A stretch of 22,100 nucleotides of DNA, taken from assembly GCA_964520785.1 (NCBI GenBank), contig CAZFQG010000104.1:1-22100 (forward strand), written 5' to 3'. Numbering within the stretch: the first letter of the stretch is position 1; every line of letters begins with the position of its first letter. The notes beneath the pieces are model-generated. The model made no database searches. It was not told the origin of the DNA and saw nothing but the letters and a program-made list of their open reading frames with translations. Source of the DNA: CAZFQG01 sp964520785. Its GTDB lineage: Bacteria > Planctomycetota > Planctomycetia > Pirellulales > Thermoguttaceae. Both the position numbers and the translations under genes were made by a program. Shown here piece after piece: positions 1-6,974 of the stretch.

Positions 1-2288
1 ATGATGTTATTCCGCTTCGAACCCTGGAATTCGTGAATTCCCAGTTCCGGCTTGTCCCAGTGCAATCCGTCCTTACTGGTCGCGTAGCAGATGAGCATCG
101 GACTTTCCCCTGGAGGAGGAAACTTCTTGTAAACCTCGTACCAGATTTTGAACAGGGAATCCTCCGGGTCATACAGCACGGAACCCCAGGTAATCGTGCA
201 GTTTCCCTCCCACGGCCTGTCCCAGGTGAGGACCGGGTTGTCATGGCACTTGACCGGCTGGTTGACGATCCGTTCCACTCCGGTCATCCGGGCGATAAGC
301 TGGTCGTCGATGAACAGTTCGTGATTGGTTCCCACGGTACGTGCCGGCTGGTCCGGGAAAGACTCGTCGACGATTCGCCTATCGAGCACGGCATCGTAAA
401 CCCGCAAGTCGTCGATCTTGCCGGCGAACACGCCGTCGGTGATGTGCGTGATGTGACCGACGGTGATCGGATTGTCGTTGACGGACATCTTCGCCCCGCG
501 ATGGTGGATTCCGGCCGGTTTCCCGTTGACCCGGAATCCAATCCGTTCACCGTCGTAGGAGACCGTGATATGGGACCACTGTCGTAGCGGCAACGAGGTG
601 TCGCCGTGCCAACCTTGTCCTCCCCAGCGGTCGTCTGGAGAGAAGACGGCCGCTTTGAGTTTGCCGTGCTTCAGGGCGACCTGGAACGCGTAATCCTTGC
701 TGAAGATGCCGCTTTCCTGCTTGTTGGCCGTAGGATAAACCCACGCTTCAACCGTGAAGATGCCTGGTTCGAACCGGAGGTTTTCGGTATTGGGGGCGGC
801 CAGATAGCCTGCTTTTCCGTCGAACGCCATCGCGCGGCCGTTCTTGCCGTCGGCGAAGAGGGGTTTGCCGTCCTTGCGGAGGATCGCCAGGTCGTTGCCG
901 CCGGCGGAGAGATCATGGACGAAATCGCCCTCACCCTCGTCGAATGACCAGGCGGCGACGAGAGATTTGATTTCCTGCAGTTCGGCGGCCTCCTTCGCAT
1001 GTGTCTCTAGGAAAGCCTCACGCGCCTCCGGCTTCGGGCGAGGGATCTTCGTCGGAGTCGGGGCGGCGGGGGCCTTCCCTGCTTCTTCAATCTTTGTTTC
1101 GAGCGTCTTCACGTAAGGCTGGCCGTAGACGATCGACCTATCCCCTTCATGGAACCACTCCAGCGGCATGACTTGAAGACACCAAGAGTAGGCGTTTTTC
1201 TTCGTTTGCGACTTACTGTAGGTTACAACCGCATTGCCGTCGCAGAAGGCGACGTTCGCCATCGTCATTTTGCCCGGGAAGTCGTCCTCGCCATCGTCGA
1301 GATGCCGCAGCGACGTCCAGGTCTTGCCGTCGTCCTTCGAGATAACCGAGCTGATCCGGTTCCGGGGCCAAGGACCGTCGATCTTCTCGACCGGGGCCCA
1401 ATTCCATATCAGAAGCAGATTGCCGTCCGGCATCCGGCGGAGCGTCGGCATCGCGCCGGGGCTGGGGATACCGCTGGAAACCGGCTTGCTCCAGGTGGCG
1501 CCGTCGTCCTCGGAGTAACTCACGTAAATCGACTTCAGGTACACTCGAATGAACATCATTAACCGGCCGTCACCGAGTTCGACGATGGTCGGTTCCTCGG
1601 CGGCGGGATCGGTGCGGCGCCCGGTGGTCCCCTTGGGGACGGTAATCAGGTCGGTTTTCTTCCACGTCTTTCCCTTGTCGTCGCTGTAGTGGCAATAGGC
1701 GTGGGTCGACTTCAACGCGTCCATGCTGACCCAGGAAGGGAGGATAATCCGCCCGGTCGAGGAGAGGAATGCCCGGTCGGAGCTGAGTCCGCCGTAACCC
1801 TCGTACGGTAGCCGGACCGGTTCGCTCCACGTCTTACCGTTGTCGGTCGAACGACGCATCCAAGTCCCGCTGTCGGTCAAGGCCGCATGTTTGACCATGA
1901 AGAAGAACAGGATTTCGTCTTCGTCCAGGCGCAACAGCGACGGCGATTGGATGTTCGCCTTCCCGATGTTTTTCTGGAAGACGGTGATTTTGTCTTGCGG
2001 TGTCCAGGTCAGTCCACCGTCGAGCGAATCGAGCCGGACGATATCGCCGGCGGTGTGGTCGTGGCCGCCGAAACCAAGGGCGGTCACGAGCATCATCAGG
2101 TGTTTCTCGCCGTCGAGAGAAATGATCGATCCTTCCGACCAGCGGAAAACGCCCTCGGGGCTGGGGTCATGAGGGAGAAGCGTCTTGTCGACCAGCTTGT
2201 CGACGGCGAGCGCCGGCGACGCGGACGTCATGAGGGCAAGGAAGCCGCACAAAGCAAAAAACGCAATCCAATGCTTGTGGTGTCTCAT
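1..2288 (-). CDS. Secreted sialidase-like (BNR) protein with LamG domain, C-terminus cut by window edge
   Basis: An open minus-strand frame of 762 codons runs from ATG at 2288 to the left edge without a stop, so the 3' end is missing. Residues 1-28 form a signal peptide (basic start, hydrophobic core, cleavage after ASPALA). Residues 30-390 are a sialidase-type propeller with five Asp-box motifs of S-x-D-x-G-x-T-W type, near residues 88-95, 147-154, 202-209, 259-266 and 317-324. A Pro-rich linker (405-420) leads to a LamG/concanavalin-like domain (about 443-640, containing FTVEAWVYPT). From about 657 a further domain begins (FIDDQLIARM, then KIWYEVY) that resembles the first blades of GH32/GH43-like propellers; that is a tentative reading. 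A purine-rich GGAAGG lies about 10 nt before the ATG. It probably hydrolyses exported glycans, but the substrate cannot be read from the sequence. Confidence 0.85.
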   Translation of the reverse strand, partial: MRHHKHWIAFFALCGFLALMTSASPALAVDKLVDKTLLPHDPSPEGVFRWSEGSIISLDGEKHLMMLVTALGFGGHDHTAGDIVRLDSLDGGLTWTPQDKITVFQKNIGKANIQSPSLLRLDEDEILFFFMVKHAALTDSGTWMRRSTDNGKTWSEPVRLPYEGYGGLSSDRAFLSSTGRIILPSWVSMDALKSTHAYCHYSDDKGKTWKKTDLITVPKGTTGRRTDPAAEEPTIVELGDGRLMMFIRVYLKSIYVSYSEDDGATWSKPVSSGIPSPGAMPTLRRMPDGNLLLIWNWAPVEKIDGPWPRNRISSVISKDDGKTWTSLRHLDDGEDDFPGKMTMANVAFCDGNAVVTYSKSQTKKNAYSWCLQVMPLEWFHEGDRSIVYGQPYVKTLETKIEEAGKAPAAPTPTKIPRPKPEAREAFLETHAKEAAELQEIKSLVAAWSFDEGEGDFVHDLSAGGNDLAILRKDGKPLFADGKNGRAMAFDGKAGYLAAPNTENLRFEPGIFTVEAWVYPTANKQESGIFSKDYAFQVALKHGKLKAAVFSPDDRWGGQGWHGDTSLPLRQWSHITVSYDGERIGFRVNGKPAGIHHRGAKMSVNDNPITVGHITHITDGVFAGKIDDLRVYDAVLDRRIVDESFPDQPARTVGTNHELFIDDQLIARMTGVERIVNQPVKCHDNPVLTWDRPWEGNCTITWGSVLYDPEDSLFKIWYEVYKKFPPPGESPMLICYATSKDGLHWDKPELGIHEFQGSKRNNI

Positions 2289-2341
2289 TCTAAGATTTCC
2301 TTCCGGGTGGGCGGTCAATATCGTGGTGATCGTCACCATCG

Positions 2342-2369
2342 ATTCTACCAGAATAAATTGTTGACGCAA
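2342..2369 (-). promoter_or_regulatory. Possible sigma70-type promoter of the left sialidase gene
   Basis: On the minus strand a TAGAAT hexamer (5 of 6 to TATAAT, at 2342-2347) lies 16 nt after TTGCGT (2364-2369, only 3 of 6 to TTGACA). The stretch is AT-rich against its surroundings and lies about 55 nt before the ATG at 2288. The weak -35 makes this tentative. Confidence 0.3.
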
Positions 2370-2519
2370 CAGAAATATTGCTATGGAGACAAAAATTTTT
2401 GAAATATCCGTGCGGGATGGAAGCTGGAAGGAAATCGTGTTCGATTCCCTTTACGACGAGCGGGATTCCACGTATAGTTGCCGCGTACCCGTCTTAATAG
2501 GTAAGAAATACCATTCTGT

Positions 2520-2864
2520 ATGACTATTGCCTGCGCGATCTCTTTTTTGGTAGCCGGCTTGGTCCTGTTGGTGGTCGGCGGAGACTTACTGGTCCGCGGG
2601 GGTGGGGATTGGCCGCGGCAGCGGGCATTTCGCCCCTTGTAATCGGGTTGACCGTTGTCGCGTTCGGGGCCAGTTCCCCAGAGCTAGCCGTCAGTGTCGC
2701 CTCGGTGTTTACCGGCAACGCGGACGTGGCTATGGGGAACAACGACGTTTGGACTTTTCATGGTCGGTTTCATCTTCCCATTGACCGTGATTACCCTGAC
2801 CATCTCCGTTCTCCGATCGACTCGCGACTGGGCGAGAATTCGTCGCGGTGCCCCTGACGTTTAG
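2520..2864 (+). pseudogene. Remnant of a Na+/Ca2+ exchanger-family (CaCA, YrbG-like) antiporter
   Basis: From ATG at 2520 one frame encodes a hydrophobic helix ending GGDLLVRG, then hits a stop just after 2630. In another frame, from about 2609, the reading continues as LAAAAGISPLVIGLTVVAFG followed by ASSPELAVSVASVFTGNADVAMGN. This is the first exchanger signature of the CaCA family (usual members about 310-350 aa), including the S-S-P-E motif. The frame break falls in a G-rich run at about 2599-2608. The expected continuation after GN (VVGSNIFN-like) is absent. Instead, back in the first frame, a short hydrophobic stretch with a basic tail (GLFMVGFIFPLTVITL to RRGAPDV) runs to a TAG at 2862-2864; I do not recognise it. 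The second helix bundle is missing, so the gene cannot encode an exchanger. Confidence 0.75.
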
Positions 2865-2907
2865 GCAATCGTCCCGAAATTCAGATAATCCAACCCGCCT
2901 TCCTCGT

Positions 2908-2935
2908 GCCGTGGGGCGCGGAGCCTCTCCACGGC
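2908..2935. other. Inverted repeat, 7-bp arms
   Basis: GCCGTGG (2908-2914) pairs perfectly with CCACGGC (2929-2935) around a 14-nt loop. It ends 5 bp before the -35 hexamer of the enolase-family gene. It may be an operator or the transcription end of the upstream remnant. No T-tract follows. Confidence 0.4.
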
Positions 2936-2940
2936 CTCAG

Positions 2941-2969
2941 TTGGAATCCCCCGCCCGCCCCTTTATAAT
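2941..2969 (+). promoter_or_regulatory. Sigma70-type promoter of the enolase-superfamily gene
   Basis: TTGGAA (2941-2946, 4 of 6 to TTGACA) is followed after exactly 17 nt by a perfect TATAAT (2964-2969). Transcription would start near 2976, leaving a leader of about 39 nt that contains a purine-rich AGAGGAAAGG ahead of the ATG at 3015. This is the clearest housekeeping-type promoter in the window. Confidence 0.6.
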
Positions 2970-3014
2970 GGGCCGACTCATCTAACCCAACCCAGAGGAA
3001 AGGTAAGGGATTTC

Positions 3015-4373
3015 ATGGCAAAATCAACCGATATTCGGCTTGTCGACGTCTCGATGAATACCGAGGAGTACACCTACCGCACCCCGATCAAATTCGGCGG
3101 TCGTGTGGGGACGAGCGTGACGATCGCGAACGTCATCGCCGTCGTGGAAACACGCAAGGGGCACAGAGGGACCGGGTTCGGGTCGATGCCGGTGGGGAAC
3201 ATCTGGGGGTGGCCCAGCGATGCCGTTTCGCCGGCCGATACCGAGAAGGCGATGGCCCGGCTCTCGGCGGAGTTGGCCGCTCAAGCGAACGACTATTCCG
3301 GCACGGGGCATCCGCTGGAGATCACGCACGAATTGTCGCAAGCGTACGAATCCACCGCCGACGCAGTAACGATCCAGACGGGTCTTGCCGAGAAGATGCC
3401 GAAACTGGCGAGACTTGTCGCGGCAAGTCCTCTGGAAGCGGCGGTCCACGACGCCTATGGAAAGGCGCTCGGGGCGAATTCTTACAACCTTCTGGGGGTG
3501 GAGTTCGCCAACCGCGATCTGGCTGCATACCTGAGTAATGAATTCACCGGTGAATACCTCGACCGCTATACCCTCCGCGAGCCGAAGCCCTCAATGCCCC
3601 TGTATCATCTTATCGGGGCCCTTGATCCGCTCACCGACGCCGACGTCAAAAACCGCATCGGCGACGGACTCCCGGAGACCTTGCCGGAATGGATCGCCGC
3701 GGACGGCCTGACCCACATGAAGATCAAGCTCAATGGCGACAACCTCGACTGGGACGTGGAGCGGGTCCTCGCCATCGACCGCGTCGCCTCCGACGCCCAG
3801 ACCGCGCGGGGATGTTCCACCTGGTACTACTCGGCCGATTTCAACGAGAAGTGCGCAAACGTGGAGTACGTTCTGGGATTCCTGCGGCGGATTCAAGAGG
3901 CGAACCCGGCCGCCTTCGAACGGCTGCAATACATCGAACAGCCGACCAGCCGCGATCTGAAGTCGCACGCCGACAACAAAATGCACGAGGCGGCCAAGAT
4001 CAAACCGGTGGTCATCGACGAAGCCTTGGTCGATTTCGAGAGCCTCCTCCTCAGCCGCGAACAGGGCTACTCCGGCGTCGCCCTCAAGGCCTGCAAGGGT
4101 CATAGCGAGGCGCTCATCATGGCCGCCGCCGCGCAAAAGTACGGCATGTTCCTCTGCGTCCAGGACCTCACCTGCCCCGGTGCATCCTTCCTCCACTCGG
4201 CCAGCCTCTCCGCGCGCATCCCCACCGTCGCCGCGATTGAAGGAAACGCCCGGCAGTTCGTCCCGGTGGCGAACGAAGTCTGGAAGAACCGTTTCCCGTC
4301 GATGTTCGTCATCACCGACGGGACGCTGGGAACGGCCGTCCTGGACGGTCCGGGACTGGGAGGATGGGGATAG
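3015..4373 (+). CDS. Enolase-superfamily enzyme (mandelate racemase/muconate lactonizing type)
   Basis: 452 residues. The N-terminal capping domain (about 5-170) is followed by a (beta/alpha)7-beta barrel. The active-site landmarks of the superfamily are visible: the K-x-K motif at K236/K238, probable metal ligands D275 (YSADFN), E308 (YIEQP) and D335/E336 (VIDEAL), and a second lysine K358 (GVALKACKG). Paired lysines at the ends of strands 2 and 6 point to the muconate lactonizing/dipeptide epimerase-like subgroup rather than enolase itself. Members abstract a proton alpha to a carboxylate with Mg2+, acting as sugar acid dehydratases, racemases or cycloisomerases; the substrate cannot be named here. 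No signal peptide is seen, so it is probably cytoplasmic. It has its own promoter and stands alone, which suggests a single-gene unit in carbohydrate acid metabolism. At 452 aa it is longer than the usual 350-400 aa. Confidence 0.85.
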   Translation: MAKSTDIRLVDVSMNTEEYTYRTPIKFGGRVGTSVTIANVIAVVETRKGHRGTGFGSMPVGNIWGWPSDAVSPADTEKAMARLSAELAAQANDYSGTGHPLEITHELSQAYESTADAVTIQTGLAEKMPKLARLVAASPLEAAVHDAYGKALGANSYNLLGVEFANRDLAAYLSNEFTGEYLDRYTLREPKPSMPLYHLIGALDPLTDADVKNRIGDGLPETLPEWIAADGLTHMKIKLNGDNLDWDVERVLAIDRVASDAQTARGCSTWYYSADFNEKCANVEYVLGFLRRIQEANPAAFERLQYIEQPTSRDLKSHADNKMHEAAKIKPVVIDEALVDFESLLLSREQGYSGVALKACKGHSEALIMAAAAQKYGMFLCVQDLTCPGASFLHSASLSARIPTVAAIEGNARQFVPVANEVWKNRFPSMFVITDGTLGTAVLDGPGLGGWG

Positions 4374-4440
4374 GAACCTCCCCAAGGAGTCCCCGTGAAC
4401 CCGTCGCCGTCGCGGTAAGCTTAGAACCGCGCACATTTTT

Positions 4441-4528
4441 CTCGGCAGTCCGAGGGGGTATCGCGCATCACGGTGCGACCGACTCTCCGTCGTTCGTCTC
4501 CATTCCTCGCGGTCAATCCGAGGGGATC
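4441..4528. promoter_or_regulatory. Pair of related inverted repeats, candidate activator (enhancer) sites
   Basis: Site 1 (4441-4462) contains CTCGG and CCGAG arms around 4 nt. Site 2 (4505-4528) contains CCTCG and CGAGG arms around 9 nt. Both contain the identical 9-mer TCCGAGGGG (4449-4457 and 4517-4525, 68 bp apart), followed by TATC or ATC. They lie roughly 75-160 bp upstream of the -24/-12 promoter at 4600, the distance at which NtrC-type activators bind. The arms are short, so this is a suggestion only. Confidence 0.35.
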
Positions 4529-4599
4529 ATCTTTCTCGCGCCTCGAATTATGCCTGAAAACGACCCTTCCAAACGACCCCGGGTGAATTCCCGCAAGAA

Positions 4600-4615
4600 T
4601 GGCATCGCAGTTGCA
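4600..4615 (+). promoter_or_regulatory. Sigma54 (-24/-12) promoter
   Basis: TGGCATCGCAGTTGCA matches the RpoN consensus TGGCAYR-N4-TTGCW in all but one constrained position (C instead of R). It has the invariant GG (4601-4602) and GC (4613-4614) separated by exactly 10 nt. Transcription would start near 4626, giving a leader of about 50 nt with a strong GGAGAAGGAG ribosome site before the ATG at 4676. The response regulator encoded two genes downstream carries the GAFTGA motif needed to activate this class of promoter. Apart from this promoter and the inverted repeats upstream, the 302-bp gap 4374-4675 holds nothing I recognise. Confidence 0.75.
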
Positions 4616-4675
4616 TCTATTGTCCGGCGGTCAAGCGGGCATGATCTCGGACTCAGGAGAAGGAGTATTGGTACG

Positions 4676-5401
4676 ATGCGATTTCATTATCTAGTTTGGT
4701 TCACGTTGGCGATGCTGGTCGGCGGTCTTGGTCTCTCCAACGCGTATGCACAAAAGGGCATGGGCGAAGACGTGGGCATTGCCCGCGCTGCGGTGAAGCC
4801 GGAGATTGTCACCCTTCAAGGAAAGATCGTTGAGGTTCAGACCGGCCCCTGCAAGAACACCACCGGCCGAGCCGTTGTTGGGACGCACGTCGAGCTGAAG
4901 ACGTCGGAAGGACGAATCCTTAACGTACATCTCGGGCCGACAGCGGTCGTTGAGCCGATTGCGAAGCGGCTTGCGAACGTGGAAGAGGTGAAAGTGAATG
5001 CCTTCCGCACGGACGCCATGCCGGAGGATCACTACGTCGCACAGTCCTTCACCGTCGGGAAAGAGACTATCCGTTTGCGCGACGAGACGCTGCAGCCCGC
5101 CTGGGCGGGCGGTCAAACGAGAGGCCGCGGCGGCCCTCGCGGCGGCGCGGGATTCGGATATGGCCGCGGCTGGGGTCAAGGTGCCGCGCGCGGTGTCCAA
5201 GCCCAGATCCCGACCACCGATGAACCGAGCGATGCCGATTTCTGGTGGAATCCGGCACCGGACACGCGCCGCGACTATGGCTATGGCGGCTATGGCTATG
5301 GCCGAGGAGCGGGTCGTGGCGCCGGTCGAGGAGCCGGGTATCGATTCCAGGGCGGACAGGGACGCGGTTGGGGTGGCGGTGGGGGTCGCGGACGCTGGTA
5401 G
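4676..5401 (+). CDS. Secreted Gly/Arg-rich protein with small beta-barrel-like core, probable effector or partner of the downstream kinase
   Basis: 241 residues. The open frame extends further upstream, but ATG 4676 is chosen because a GGAGAAGGAG ribosome site precedes it and a clean signal peptide follows (1-25, ending NAYA-Q). The core (about 43-145) contains VTLQGKIVEVQ, HVELKTSEGRILNVHLGP and LRDETLQPAWAG. It looks like a small OB-like exported domain that recurs in envelope proteins; that assignment is from memory of similar sequences. The C-terminal half (145-241) is low-complexity: RGRGGPRGG, GYGGYGYGR and GAGRGAGRGAG tracts, rich in Gly, Arg, Tyr and Trp. It is probably periplasmic or surface-located. 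The sigma54 promoter just upstream and the kinase/regulator pair downstream suggest regulated, stress-linked expression. No enzymatic motif is visible. Confidence 0.75.
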   Translation: MRFHYLVWFTLAMLVGGLGLSNAYAQKGMGEDVGIARAAVKPEIVTLQGKIVEVQTGPCKNTTGRAVVGTHVELKTSEGRILNVHLGPTAVVEPIAKRLANVEEVKVNAFRTDAMPEDHYVAQSFTVGKETIRLRDETLQPAWAGGQTRGRGGPRGGAGFGYGRGWGQGAARGVQAQIPTTDEPSDADFWWNPAPDTRRDYGYGGYGYGRGAGRGAGRGAGYRFQGGQGRGWGGGGGRGRW

Positions 5402-5603
5402 GCGATGTCGGAACCCGAGAGGGTTGATTATCCCCGGCCGCGATGTAATAATCGCTTTGGTCCGCGACCGTTCAAGACTGGTAATGGTCTTTAGCGCGGT
5501 TTGTTCGAGGTATCGTTGAGATATCCGCGAGCAAACCGCCTGTTTTTGCGCGGATGAGTTCCATTCCTTGCGAGACGATTTCGCCCGGAGGCGAATCGCG
5601 GCG

Positions 5604-6974
5604 ATGCGCCGATACACAATCCTGTCATTCTCCGTTCTCCTCCTGGCTTGGTTTGCCTTTCTGCAATGGCAGTACCGAAGCTATCACCACGAGCGTGCGC
5701 TCATCGAAGAGACGCTGCATCAACAGGCCCACTCCGTCATGAATGCGTTGATCGGCGGTATCCGTTCGCACCGCCGCATCGGCTTCTACTTCGATGCGCA
5801 AATCCGCGGAGCCCTGGAGGAGTTGGCCCAATCGGCGGACGTCGTGGCCGTGGCCGTGGCTTCGAGTGACGAAACGGTGACGTTGTCGGCCGGAGAAACC
5901 GGTCGGCTCCCCGCGACTCCGGTCCCCCCGACTCCGGATTCCCAAGATGGCCACGGACGCAACGAGACCGAGTACTGGCTAGTCGAGCGTTTCCAGCTTA
6001 GTCCCTTAATGGAGCCGGGCCAGGGCGGTGGACGCAAAGAGGGACGCGGCGGTGGACGCGGTCGAGGGGGAGGACCGTGGTGGATGGGAGACGAAGACCC
6101 CGAGGAAAGCCCCTTCGCGGCTGGAGGGGAATTCAAGGTCGTGCTCGTCCTGGACACGGCCCGGGCGGATCGCCTCCTGAACCGCGCCGCGTGGTTGCAT
6201 CTCTCCGTTGCCATTGCCGGGTCTTTGGTCCTCGTCTTCATCTCTCTTGCCTGGTGGGCCAGCGTCCGTCTCGCGACGGTCCGCGGCCGTGCCCGAGTCC
6301 TGGAGACGGAGGCCCGGTACCTCCGCGAACTGAGCCAGGCGGCGGCGGGATTAGCGCACGAGACACGCAATCCCCTCGGCCTGGTCCGCGGATGGACCCA
6401 GCGTCTGGCCCGGCCGGGCGCGGACGACCCTCACCGCGAAGAGCACGCGCAAGCCGTCATCGAGGAATGCGACCGGATCACGGCGAGAATCAACCAGTTC
6501 CTCGCCTTCGCCCGGCCACGGACTCCGAAAATGGAGCCCGTCGACCTCAACGAGCTGACGGCGGAACTCTCGGCCATCGTCCAGCCGGACCTGGAAGCGA
6601 AGGGGCTCACTCTCAGTCGAGAACTCCCCGCCGAGGCGCGCCGCGTCTCGGCCGACAGAGAACTCCTCCGCCAGGCACTCTTTAACCTCTTGCAGAACGC
6701 GATTCACTTTTCCCCCCAAAACGGAAAAATCGTCCTGCGGTCCGTCAAAGGCCACGGCGGTCTCTGCCGGCTTGAGGTGGCCGACTCGGGTCCCGGCGTT
6801 CCCGAGAATCAGGTCGAGTCGTTGTTTACGCCGTATTTCACCACACGACCGGACGGTACCGGCCTGGGGCTGGCCATTGTCAGGCAGATTGCCACGCTTC
6901 ACGGGTGGGAGGTACGATATCAAGAGCCCTCCGGCGGCGGCTCGTTGTTTGTTTTGGACGGAATCCATGCCTGA
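5604..6974 (+). CDS. Sensor histidine kinase with Gly/Arg-rich periplasmic insertion
   Basis: 456 residues. A first membrane helix (about 5-21), a periplasmic sensor (22-197) and a second helix (198-220) are followed by a HisKA dimerisation domain and an ATPase domain. The H-box is AHETRNPLG with phospho-acceptor H252; the N-box has N365 (LLQNAIHF); the G1 box is DSGPGV (394-399) and the G2 box GTGLGLAIV (418-426). No HAMP or PAS domain is evident. The sensor contains a striking segment at 139-157 (GQGGGRKEGRGGGRGRGGG) followed by an acidic patch, compositionally like the tail of the secreted protein encoded upstream. The ATG at 5604 has a GGAGG about 12 nt upstream; a longer in-frame TTG start at 5568 exists but would place a charged leader before the helix. 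The 3' end overlaps the regulator gene by 8 nt, so the two are translationally coupled. Confidence 0.88.
   Translation: MRRYTILSFSVLLLAWFAFLQWQYRSYHHERALIEETLHQQAHSVMNALIGGIRSHRRIGFYFDAQIRGALEELAQSADVVAVAVASSDETVTLSAGETGRLPATPVPPTPDSQDGHGRNETEYWLVERFQLSPLMEPGQGGGRKEGRGGGRGRGGGPWWMGDEDPEESPFAAGGEFKVVLVLDTARADRLLNRAAWLHLSVAIAGSLVLVFISLAWWASVRLATVRGRARVLETEARYLRELSQAAAGLAHETRNPLGLVRGWTQRLARPGADDPHREEHAQAVIEECDRITARINQFLAFARPRTPKMEPVDLNELTAELSAIVQPDLEAKGLTLSRELPAEARRVSADRELLRQALFNLLQNAIHFSPQNGKIVLRSVKGHGGLCRLEVADSGPGVPENQVESLFTPYFTTRPDGTGLGLAIVRQIATLHGWEVRYQEPSGGGSLFVLDGIHA

Noticed and set aside
3591..4436. Long minus-strand open frame (281 codons)
   Set aside because: It is antisense to the enolase-superfamily gene, whose catalytic motifs are plain on the + strand. 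Long mirror frames are expected in GC-rich DNA, and no domain is recognisable.
4441..4454. CTCGG/CCGAG hairpin as terminator of the enolase-family gene
   Set aside because: The 5-bp stem is short and is followed by a G-run rather than a T-run. An activator-site role fits its position at least as well.
4364..4675. N-terminal extension of the secreted Gly/Arg-rich protein back into the enolase-family gene
   Set aside because: It would cross the sigma54 promoter and bury the signal peptide more than 100 residues in. ATG 4676 with its ribosome site is far better.
4691..5617. Minus-strand open frame of 308 codons
   Set aside because: Antisense to the secreted Gly/Arg-rich gene, which has a signal peptide, ribosome site and promoter. 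The mirror frame has no recognisable domain.
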